From assembly GCA_035628035.1 (NCBI GenBank), contig DASPKS010000142.1, positions 1-12,090 of the forward strand: 12,090 nt of DNA, in the 5' to 3' direction. Source of the stretch: DASPKS01 sp035628035. Lineage in GTDB: Bacteria > Bacteroidota > Rhodothermia > Rhodothermales > Rubricoccaceae. The first letter of the stretch is position 1. Each line of letters opens with the position of its first letter. The notes under the pieces were generated by a model. It had not been told where the DNA came from and did not search any database. It worked only from the letters and a program-made list of their open reading frames with translations. This document shows, piece after piece, positions 5,946 to 12,090 of the stretch. The translations under genes were made by a program, and so were the position numbers.

Positions 5946-7478
5946 ATGCGCTCCATCATCGTCCTTGCCCTGCTCGCTCCGGCCCTGGTGCTGGCCCAGC
6001 CCCTTCGCCCTTCGCGGGGCCTCTACGTGGGCGTCCGTGGGAACTCGACGGCGTACAGCGGCGAGCTCGACCGCACCGACGGGCTGAACCAGAGCTGGCT
6101 CTACGGGGACCTCGGCGCGGACATGGGCTTCGAGGCGGGCTACATCTACTCCCCCGCGCTGACCGTCGGCACCAGCCTCCGCTTTGGCACGCACCCCGCC
6201 TTTGACCGCCCCTACAGCCCCGAAGCCGACATGCCCTCGGCGCCGATGGCGACCAACGGGACGTTCGCGGTCCTCCAGGGGGTGCTCCGCTACTTCCCGC
6301 TCCCCGACCTCCGCTTCGCGCCGTACGCGCACCTCGGCGGCGTGCTCACCTACAAGAGCGGGCGGGTCGGTGATGGTGCCGCGGTAGGGTATGGGCCCGC
6401 CGCGGGGGCGGGCCTCGACGTACCGGCGAACGAGCGGCTATCGTTCTTCATCGAGGGGTCGGGCGCACTCGTCTTCCCCGACGCCGCCCTCGACGGCGTG
6501 GACCCGGATCATCAGTACCCGGGCGGTGCCGCGGCGACGAGCGACCGCTCACCATACGACCTCCTCGCGTCGTACACCGTCGGTGCGCGGTTCCTCGTGG
6601 GTACGCCGCCCGCCCCCCCCTCGGTGGCCCTCCAGTGCCCCGCTGCGCTCCATGTGAACGAGCCGGGGCCATTCCGCGGGCCGGAGTACCCATCGTCTAC
6701 GCCGACCTGGTCGTGGGGCGATGGGACATCCGCGCGGGGTAGCGCGGCCGAGCACACCTACACAGCGCCGGGCACTTACACCGTCCGCTTCGCGGCCGGG
6801 CGTCGCGTGGCCGCCACGTGCGAGGTGGTGGTCCACGCCGGCCCGCCCCCTCCGGCCATCGAGGCCTGCACCGCCTCGTCCCTTCGCTCCATCACGGGCC
6901 AGCCGATCTCGTTCGACGGGCGCGTGAGCGCGCGGGGGTCCGCGCCGCGCTGGACGTTCGGCGACGGCACCGCTGCGCGCACGTTGGCCGCCTCCCACAC
7001 CTACGAGGAGGCCGGTACGTACGAGGCCACCCTCACGGTTCAGACCCCGCGCGGCCCCGAGGAGTGCCGCGTGACGGTGGTCATGGTCTCGGAGGACGAG
7101 GTGTTCTGCGCCGGCGTACGCACCCTGGAGACGATCCACTTCGGGTTTGAGATGGACGCCCTCTCGATCACGGCCAAGGAGAGCATCGAGCGGAATGCGG
7201 CCACGCTCCGCCGCTGCCCCGAGATGTGCGTGCGCGTGGAGGCCTACGCAGACCACGAGGAAGGCGACCCGGCCGCGCTCTCGCGCTACCGCGCCGATGA
7301 GGTGCGCGCCACATACACGCGGGAGGGGGTCCCTGCCGCGCGAATTCATCCCGAGGGCATGGGGCGGGCGCCCGACGCGGGCCGGACCTCCGCGAACGGC
7401 CCCGGCGACCGGAATGCGCGCCGCGCCACGTCCACCCCGATGGCGTGCTCGCAGATGGAGCCGCCCGCTGGGGACTGA
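5946..7478 (+). CDS. OmpA-family outer-membrane protein with two PKD domains (paralogue 2)
   Basis: A 510-residue protein with the same plan as its upstream neighbour and clear similarity along its length. Signal peptide 1-17 (VLA|Q); barrel about 19-220, sharing TAYxGELD, the ending FPDxAxDxVDP and other steps with paralogue 1; two PKD domains (about 228-297 and 305-380; WSWGDGT and WTFGDGT); OmpA domain about 388-501. D436 (AYAD) and R449 (LSRYRADEV) match the peptidoglycan-binding pair. PKD cysteines C231/C292 and C308/C374 and OmpA-domain cysteines C388, C424, C428 and C501 correspond to those of paralogue 1. The first PKD domain is shortened before WSWGDG, and the terminal RRAES motif has become RRATS, so this copy is diverging. 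The ATG at 5946 is chosen because the signal peptide begins there, although the frame is open to 5907. No Shine-Dalgarno site. Confidence 0.9.
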   Translation: MRSIIVLALLAPALVLAQPLRPSRGLYVGVRGNSTAYSGELDRTDGLNQSWLYGDLGADMGFEAGYIYSPALTVGTSLRFGTHPAFDRPYSPEADMPSAPMATNGTFAVLQGVLRYFPLPDLRFAPYAHLGGVLTYKSGRVGDGAAVGYGPAAGAGLDVPANERLSFFIEGSGALVFPDAALDGVDPDHQYPGGAAATSDRSPYDLLASYTVGARFLVGTPPAPPSVALQCPAALHVNEPGPFRGPEYPSSTPTWSWGDGTSARGSAAEHTYTAPGTYTVRFAAGRRVAATCEVVVHAGPPPPAIEACTASSLRSITGQPISFDGRVSARGSAPRWTFGDGTAARTLAASHTYEEAGTYEATLTVQTPRGPEECRVTVVMVSEDEVFCAGVRTLETIHFGFEMDALSITAKESIERNAATLRRCPEMCVRVEAYADHEEGDPAALSRYRADEVRATYTREGVPAARIHPEGMGRAPDAGRTSANGPGDRNARRATSTPMACSQMEPPAGD

Positions 7479-7505
7479 CCCGGGGAGAGCCCCCGATCCA
7501 CCTTC

Positions 7506-7543
7506 GGAAGGGCGGCCCACTTAGCGGGCCGCCCTTCCTTTTT
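7506..7543 (+). terminator. intrinsic terminator of the second OmpA gene
   Basis: GGAAGGGCGGCCC (7506-7518) and GGGCCGCCCTTCC (7526-7538) form a perfect 13-bp stem with a 7-base loop, followed by TTTTT (7539-7543). It is 27 bases after the stop codon, and eleven bases of each arm are identical to the terminator of the first OmpA gene. Confidence 0.93.
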
Positions 7544-7690
7544 CCCCGGTAGCGCACCGGGAAAGGTCCCTTCCCCGGGCCGATGGACGTCCCTTCTGGA
7601 GTCCCACAGCCCCTTGCGGGCGGGCTGAGACGAACCGGCTATTAGGAAGCGCAGGCGTAACATCGGTGGGCCCTTGTCGGGGCCTGAAAG

Positions 7691-7718
7691 GGCACGCGGA
7701 GGGCGGTGCCGGCTTTTT
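7691..7718 (+). terminator. terminator-like hairpin in the leader of the third OmpA gene
   Basis: GGCACGC (7691-7697) pairs with GC and GTGCC (7703-7710) around a GGAGG loop, with one bulged G; GGC and then TTTTT (7714-7718) follow. It lies 82 bases before the ATG at 7801. It could end a small RNA, act as an attenuator in the leader, or stop read-through from upstream. Confidence 0.45.
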
Positions 7719-7800
7719 GATCAGAGCGGCCGCCGAACCCTCCATACATCCCGGCGCGGGCCGACCGCGGCCACCCCCTCAACCAGCCCCTTCACCACCG

Positions 7801-9063
7801 ATGACCCCCCGCACGCTGCTCATCGCGCTCGGCCTCGTCCTCGCCCTCGTGCCGAGCGTGTACGCCCAGCCCGAGCCGGACTACTACGTGATCCGGGAGG
7901 AGACGGGCCCGGGCGTCCGTCTCGGCGTGGCCGCCGGCGCCTTCACCTACTTCGGGCCCGACGCGCTCTACCGCCGCCTTGACCAGGACGACGTCCGCGA
8001 GACGCGCCCGGCCGTGGCGGCCTTCGTCGCCATCCCCCTCGCGAGCGACCGCCTCTACCTCCGCCCGATGGTGGGCCTCCTCAACCTCGGCGCCGAGGAC
8101 GACGGCATCCGCCCGTTCGAGAACCCGTTCCTCCACAACGAGCTCCTCCTCGCCGAGGTCGACCTGCTCGTCAACTTCCTCTCGTACCGCGACAGCCGCG
8201 TGGTCCCCTACGGCTACACCGGGTTCGGCGCGCTCATCGCCGACCCCTTCGGCGGCGACGGCGTGGCTGATGACCAGGAGCGGACGGCCCTCGTCATCCC
8301 GCTCGGGCTCGGCATCGACATCCCCCTCACGCGGCGGGTCTCGCTCTTCGCCGAGGCGAGCTACCGCTTCGTCCTCAACAACGTCGGCGGCGATCCCCGC
8401 GTGATCGCCGAGGAGTTCTGGGAGGAGGAGTTCCCCGAGAAGCCCGACATCGAGACGTACTGCGCCGAGTTCCCCGACGACCCGAAGTGCGACCTCGTGG
8501 GCGACGAGGTGATCAACGCCTTCGACCGCCGCTTCGGCTCGGCGCTCTTCCTCGGTGGCCTCCAGTTCAGCTTCGGCGGTGACGAAGAGCGGATCTACAT
8601 CCCGCCGCCCCCGCCGCCGGTGTGCCCCGAGTGCCCGGACTGCGTGGAGTGCCCGCCGCCCCCGCCGCCCCCGCCGCCGCCCCCGCCGGTAGAGGTGTGC
8701 CCCCTCGTCGAGCTGAACTCGGTGTACTTCGACTACGGCACGGCCACGCTGACGGCTGAGGCTCGCGCCCTCCTCGACGAGAACATCCAGCTCCTCCGCG
8801 AGCACCCCGAGTGCTGCATCTACATCGACGGCTGGGTCGACAGCGCCGAGCTCGACCGGTTCGGGATGCCGCTCGGCGGCCGCCGCGCCCAGGCCGTCTA
8901 CGACTACTACCGCAGCCGCGGGATCTCGACGAGCCGCATGCAGATCCGCAACCGCGGCGTCACCGTCCCCTCGTGCGACAAGGAGGACGAGGGCCCGGGC
9001 TGCCGCCGCGGACGCCGCGTCGAGTCCATCCCCGTCGATTGCCGGGACCTCATCGGGGGCTGA
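7801..9063 (+). CDS. OmpA-family outer-membrane protein with Cys-rich polyproline spacer (paralogue 3)
   Basis: A 420-residue protein, more distant from the two genes upstream. Signal peptide 1-22 (VYA|Q); beta-barrel about 30-265, with an acidic loop holding C221 and C230 and a last strand GGLQFSFGG; a spacer of short proline runs, four cysteines (CPECPDCVEC, 275-284) and twelve prolines (285-296); and an OmpA domain about 300-414. D347 (GWVD) and R362 (GGRRAQAV) match the peptidoglycan-binding pair. C300, C338, C339 and C414 recall the cysteine positions of the other two proteins; C392 and C401 fall in the loop before RRVES, close to where E. coli OmpA has its disulfide. The ATG at 7801 is chosen for the signal peptide; there is no Shine-Dalgarno site. 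A strong terminator follows 37 bases after the stop. Confidence 0.9.
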   Translation: MTPRTLLIALGLVLALVPSVYAQPEPDYYVIREETGPGVRLGVAAGAFTYFGPDALYRRLDQDDVRETRPAVAAFVAIPLASDRLYLRPMVGLLNLGAEDDGIRPFENPFLHNELLLAEVDLLVNFLSYRDSRVVPYGYTGFGALIADPFGGDGVADDQERTALVIPLGLGIDIPLTRRVSLFAEASYRFVLNNVGGDPRVIAEEFWEEEFPEKPDIETYCAEFPDDPKCDLVGDEVINAFDRRFGSALFLGGLQFSFGGDEERIYIPPPPPPVCPECPDCVECPPPPPPPPPPPPVEVCPLVELNSVYFDYGTATLTAEARALLDENIQLLREHPECCIYIDGWVDSAELDRFGMPLGGRRAQAVYDYYRSRGISTSRMQIRNRGVTVPSCDKEDEGPGCRRGRRVESIPVDCRDLIGG

Positions 9064-9100
9064 CCACGGCTCCAGGGAAGAGAGGCCCGGAGGGCCCCGC

Positions 9101-9140
9101 AGCGGCCCCATCCGAAAGGGTGGGGCCGCTCCTTTTTCTT
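9101..9140 (+). terminator. intrinsic terminator of the third OmpA gene
   Basis: AGCGGCCCCATCC (9101-9113) and GGGTGGGGCCGCT (9118-9130) form a 13-bp stem (one T-G pair) closed by a GAAA tetraloop, followed by CCTTTTTCTT. It lies 37 bases after the stop codon and separates the gene from queG. Confidence 0.93.
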
Positions 9141-10181
9141 GGGGAAGAACCGGCGAACGGGAGAGCACCGGCCCCCGCTGCGCGTTCTTTCCTCTCCGCC
9201 CTCCCCCTCTCCTCCACGCCCGGCTTCGATGCATACGCCCAGGGTCAGCTCGCGAGCGAGCTGAAGGCCGAGGCCCGCCGCCTCGGCTTCGAGGCGTGCG
9301 GTATCGCGAAGGCGGAACGGCTCGACGAGGAGGCGCGCCGCCTCGAAGCGTGGCTCACTGCCGGCCGCCACGCCACGATGGGCTGGATGGAGCGGAACTT
9401 CGAGATGCGCGTGGACCCCCGCGTGCTCGTACCCGGCGCGCAGTCGGTGGTCTCCGTCCTCGCCAGCTACTACCAGCCCGTCGAGGCGCCGAACGACCCG
9501 GAGGTCGGGAAGATCAGCCGGTACGCGTGGGGCGACGACTACCACGAGGTGCTGAAGGAGCGGCTCGCGGAGCTGTTCGACTGGCTCGACCGCCGCGTCG
9601 GCGGCGCGGGCGGGCGCGCGTTCGTGGACTCGGCGCCCGTCCTCGACAAGGCGTGGGCCGCGCGGAGCGGGCTCGGCTGGATCGGGAAGAACACCAACCT
9701 CCTCAACCGCTCGCTCGGCTCGTTCTTCTTCCTCGGTGAGCTCATCGTCGACGTGCCGCTCGCGCCCGACGGGCCGGTGCCCGACTCCTGCGGCTCGTGC
9801 ACGCGCTGCCTCGACGCCTGCCCCACCGGCGCCATCACCGAGCCCTACGTCGTCGATGGGAGCCGGTGCATCTCGTACTGGACCATCGAGCACCGGGGGC
9901 CGGACTTCCCCGACGACCTCGCGCGGCAGTTCGGGAGCTGGATCTTCGGGTGTGACATCTGCCAGGACGTGTGCCCGTGGAACAAGTTCAAGCGGCCCAC
10001 CGACGAGCCGCGCTTCCTCCCGCGCGAGGGGGTGGCGGACACGGAGCTACGCGAGTGGGCCGAACTGGACCTCGGCGCGTTCCGCGCGCGGTTCCGGGGC
10101 AGCCCCGTCAAGCGCACGAAGTTCGAAGGCTTCCAGCGCAACGTGCGGAACGCGCTGAAGAACACGACCCGCGAACCGTGA
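9120..10181 (+). CDS. queG: epoxyqueuosine reductase
   Basis: QueG reduces epoxyqueuosine to queuosine in the wobble base of certain tRNAs, using cobalamin and two [4Fe-4S] clusters in the cytoplasm. Counting from the GTG at 9120: an N-terminal DUF1730-type domain (GFEACGIAKAE onward), the conserved acid of VDSAPVLDK (D170) before GLGWIGKN, and a ferredoxin-like domain with CGSCTRCLDACP (C224, C227, C230, C234) and C250 plus CDICQDVCP (C278, C281, C285); all eight cluster cysteines are present. There is no C-terminal HEAT domain, as in short QueG forms. The start is uncertain. The only in-frame ATG/GTG/TTG start after the upstream gene is the GTG at 9120, which lies inside its terminator hairpin; homology begins near 9250; a CTG at 9261 would give 306 residues, close to the short form. 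It converges on the kinase gene with a 4-base gap and no visible terminator. Confidence 0.9.
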   Translation: MGPLLFLGEEPANGRAPAPAARSFLSALPLSSTPGFDAYAQGQLASELKAEARRLGFEACGIAKAERLDEEARRLEAWLTAGRHATMGWMERNFEMRVDPRVLVPGAQSVVSVLASYYQPVEAPNDPEVGKISRYAWGDDYHEVLKERLAELFDWLDRRVGGAGGRAFVDSAPVLDKAWAARSGLGWIGKNTNLLNRSLGSFFFLGELIVDVPLAPDGPVPDSCGSCTRCLDACPTGAITEPYVVDGSRCISYWTIEHRGPDFPDDLARQFGSWIFGCDICQDVCPWNKFKRPTDEPRFLPREGVADTELREWAELDLGAFRARFRGSPVKRTKFEGFQRNVRNALKNTTREP

Positions 10182-10185
10182 TCGG

Positions 10186-11952
10186 CTACTCGTTGCCCCT
10201 CACCGGGAACGTGACCTCGAACCGGCTGCCCCCGCCCTTCTCGCTCTCCACACGGATCGTCGCCCCCATCCCGTCGAGGAGCCGCTTCACGATGGCGAGG
10301 CCGAGGCCGCTCCCGCCGAAGGACCGGTTGAGCCGGTAGTCTTCCTGGGAGAACGGCTCGAAAAGCCGTTCTAGATATTCGGCCGCGATGCCCACGCCGG
10401 TGTCCTTGACGGCAAGGCGAACACTGCCTTCGTCGATCAGCGTGGAGATCGTGATAGACCCGGCCTCGGTGAACTTGACCGCGTTCGAGACGAGCTGATC
10501 CACCACCTGCTCGAGCCGCTCGGGATCGGCGAGCAGGAGCGGCTCGCCCTCGGCCCGCTCGACGTGGAGCGCGAGGCCCTTCGCGTCGGCTGCCGCGCGG
10601 TGCTGCTCCACCACCCGCTCGATGACGGGGTGCAGCTCGACCGGCAGGCTGCGCAGCGCGAGCGAGCCCGTCTCCAGCCGCGAGAGATCGAACAGGTTGT
10701 GGACGAGGCGGAGCGCTTGCTGGGTGTTCTCGGCGATGATCCCGGCGAACTCACCGATCTGTGGCGGCACGTCGCCCCCTCGGTCGTTGAGGTCGCGCAC
10801 CTCCTCGGCCAGCAGCTCCGCGAAGCCGCGGATGGCCCCGAGCGGCGACCGGATCTCGTGGCTCATCGTGGCGAGGAAGGCGGTCTTCGCGTGGCTCGCG
10901 CGCTCGGCGGCGAGCTTGGCCTGGAGCAGCGTGGCCTCGGCGCGCTTGGCCTCCGTCACATCGGAGAGGAGGCCACCCGCAACAGGCCGCCCGCTCGCGC
11001 TCCGGCTCGGCGTCGCGCTCTCGCGGACCCACCGTACCTCGCCGTCGGGCCGTCGGATGCGGTACACGAGCTGGCTGGGGTCGCCCGACCAGAGCGCGGC
11101 GTCGTGCGTGGCGAAGGCGTCGGCGTCCTCGGGATGGACGACGTCAGTCATCCAGTCGAGTGCGCCTTCGAGCATCTGGTCGGTGGGCCACCCCGTGATG
11201 CGCTCGACCTGCGGGGTGACGAGGGTGTAGCGCCGGCGCCCGCTCCCCCCGAAGGCGAAGTCGAAGAGGCCGTCTTCGAGGTCAGCGACGGTCTGGCGGT
11301 AGCGGGCCTCGGCGCGGTTCCACGCCCAGAGCGTCTCGAAGAGGCGGGCGAGACCGCCGAGCGCGTGGACCTCGGCATCGTCCCACAGCTCCTCGCCGTC
11401 GCGTTCGAGGAGGAACAGGCCGGCCAGGCTGTGCTCGTCCTGGAACGGCGCGAGCACGGCGTCGGTGCAGCCCCACGCCGCGCGGAGCGCCGGCCACCGC
11501 GCGTCGGCGCCGGCGCGGACGACGCGCCCGGCCCCCACGGCCGGCCAGTCGGACACCTCCAGCGTGTCGGGTTCCGGCGGCTCCCTCCCCTCGGCAGCCC
11601 ACACGGCGACGGTCACGAGGGGCGCCTCGGCCTCATCCGTCAGGAGCGCGCGGGCGCGGGTGGCCTCCGCCGTCTCGGCGATCAGCGCGAGGGCCGCCTC
11701 GAGGAAGGCGAGGGCGTCGGGGCTGGTGAGGGCGGCATTTCGGAGGGCCGGCTCCGCCCGGTCATACCGGGTGCGGACGCGGAGGGCATTCGCGAGGGCA
11801 GGAAGATTCGCGCCCCCGCCGGGCAGCGCCGTAGCGGGCGCACCATCGCCGGAGGGTTCGATTTCGGCCCGGAGGGGTCGGAGCGGGCTGTTTTCCGTCA
11901 CGCGAGGGGATGTCGTCGGTCGTACCGGGCCCCCTTGCAAAAGGGGGGCCAC
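10186..11952 (-). CDS. soluble GAF-PAS sensor histidine kinase
   Basis: A 588-residue cytoplasmic histidine kinase with no signal peptide and no membrane helix. In order: a Pro/Ala-rich N-terminus (1-70); a GAF-like domain (about 79-205); a PAS domain of the PAS-3 type with PAC tail (about 220-335; ITGWPTDQM, VHPEDADAF, YRIRRPDGEVRWVRE); HisKA with phospho-acceptor H365 (MSHEIRSP); and a complete HATPase domain: N box with N490, G1 DTGVGI from D517, F box LFEPFSQ, G2 GGSGLGLAI (546-554). No receiver domain or response regulator gene is visible, so its partner is elsewhere or outside the window. The signal is unknown; GAF and PAS could bind a small ligand. The start is GTG at 11950-11952, nine bases after the stop of the upstream gene and behind a G-rich stretch; GTG at 11901 is an alternative. 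Confidence 0.88.
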   Translation of the reverse strand: MAPLLQGGPVRPTTSPRVTENSPLRPLRAEIEPSGDGAPATALPGGGANLPALANALRVRTRYDRAEPALRNAALTSPDALAFLEAALALIAETAEATRARALLTDEAEAPLVTVAVWAAEGREPPEPDTLEVSDWPAVGAGRVVRAGADARWPALRAAWGCTDAVLAPFQDEHSLAGLFLLERDGEELWDDAEVHALGGLARLFETLWAWNRAEARYRQTVADLEDGLFDFAFGGSGRRRYTLVTPQVERITGWPTDQMLEGALDWMTDVVHPEDADAFATHDAALWSGDPSQLVYRIRRPDGEVRWVRESATPSRSASGRPVAGGLLSDVTEAKRAEATLLQAKLAAERASHAKTAFLATMSHEIRSPLGAIRGFAELLAEEVRDLNDRGGDVPPQIGEFAGIIAENTQQALRLVHNLFDLSRLETGSLALRSLPVELHPVIERVVEQHRAAADAKGLALHVERAEGEPLLLADPERLEQVVDQLVSNAVKFTEAGSITISTLIDEGSVRLAVKDTGVGIAAEYLERLFEPFSQEDYRLNRSFGGSGLGLAIVKRLLDGMGATIRVESEKGGGSRFEVTFPVRGNE

Positions 11953-11961
11953 GCCCCACCC

Positions 11962-12090
11962 CTACCCCGGCCCTTCCGCCCGGCGCTCGGCCGGCACCAC
12001 GAGCGCCACCCAGGCGAGCCCGCTCAGCACCTGCACCCCGGCGAACGTCAGCACCGCCTCTCGGACGGTCACGCCCGCCTCCACGAGGAG
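11962..12090 (-). CDS. C-terminal end of a membrane protein (gene continues beyond the right edge)
   Basis: The minus strand reads 42 codons from the right edge to a TAG at 11962-11964. The peptide starts LLVEAGVTVREAVLTFAG, continues as one hydrophobic helix (VQVLSGLAWVALVVP) and ends in a charged tail (AERRAEGPG). This looks like the last membrane helix of a polytopic protein. An MFS-type transporter or a WecA/MraY-like sugar-phosphate transferase would both fit such an end; the fragment is too short to decide. It probably shares a transcript with the histidine kinase gene that begins nine bases downstream. Confidence 0.6.
   Translation of the reverse strand, partial: LLVEAGVTVREAVLTFAGVQVLSGLAWVALVVPAERRAEGPG

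Larger units (their letters stand above)
7479..7800 (+). other. intergenic region between the second and third OmpA genes
   Basis: These 322 bases hold the terminator of the second gene (7506-7543), a small dyad CCCGGT/ACCGGG (7545-7561), a stem CAGCCC (7607-7612) with GGGCTG (7622-7627), a stem GGCCC/GGGCC around 7670-7685, and a terminator-like hairpin at 7691-7718. A possible -10 TATTAG (7640-7645) lies 20 bases after TTGCGG (7614-7619), too far for a normal promoter. I see no protein-coding gene: the frame open from 7666 is only an upstream extension of the third OmpA gene. Confidence 0.45.

Noticed and set aside
7604..7660. TPP-riboswitch-like pieces: GGGCTGAGA at 7622-7630, then GAACCGG and GCGCAGG
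   Set aside because: The conserved central segment (ACCTGATC and the pairing CUGG...CCAG arm) is missing, the pieces are too close together, and the downstream gene is an OmpA protein, not a thiamine gene. Chance similarity in GC-rich DNA is more likely.
8811..9119. Upstream extension of the queG frame into the third OmpA gene
   Set aside because: It covers the OmpA domain of the third OmpA gene in another frame and crosses its terminator; the residues have no QueG similarity.
1..12090. CRISPR arrays, insertion sequences, attachment sites, tRNA or rRNA genes
   Set aside because: No regularly spaced direct repeats, transposase-like frames, terminal inverted repeats or tRNA T-loop/anticodon patterns were seen on either strand.

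Overview
This is a very GC-rich bacterial chromosomal segment, most likely from the Rhodothermota/Bacteroidota side of the tree (Rhodothermia, possibly Rubricoccaceae). The placement is inferred from gene content: an AtpB with a signal peptide and a long periplasmic N-terminus, an AtpZ-bactofilin-M23 arrangement, OmpA proteins carrying PKD domains, weak Shine-Dalgarno sites, and exported proteins whose predicted signal-peptidase sites are all Ala|Gln (the 'Q-rule' described for Bacteroidetes). The genes look intact; no mobile element, CRISPR array, tRNA or rRNA was seen.

Left part, minus strand (3227 down to 1): one tightly spaced run encodes an inner-membrane M23 peptidase, a bactofilin, AtpZ, a small AtpI-like membrane protein and the start of AtpB, which runs off the left edge. 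It joins a cell-wall/cytoskeleton morphogenesis pair to the head of the F-type ATP synthase operon. A divergent intergenic region (3228-3590) separates it from rpsT (ribosomal protein S20) on the plus strand.

Middle part, plus strand (about 3990-9140): three tandem OmpA-family genes, each with its own leader and each closed by a strong intrinsic terminator. Each encodes a signal peptide, an outer-membrane beta-barrel, a periplasmic spacer and a C-terminal peptidoglycan-binding OmpA domain. The first two are clear paralogues with two PKD domains as spacer; the third has a Cys-rich segment and twelve consecutive prolines. Cysteines recur at matching places in all three. The cluster reads as a set of outer-membrane-to-peptidoglycan tethers with different spacers, and is the most unusual thing in the window. 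Sigma70-like promoters can be proposed for the first and second genes; the third has a leader with a terminator-like hairpin.

Right part: queG (epoxyqueuosine reductase, plus strand) has no conventional start codon in a sensible place. It converges, with a 4-base gap, on a soluble GAF-PAS histidine kinase gene on the minus strand. Nine bases upstream of the kinase start is the C-terminal end of a membrane protein gene that continues beyond the right edge.
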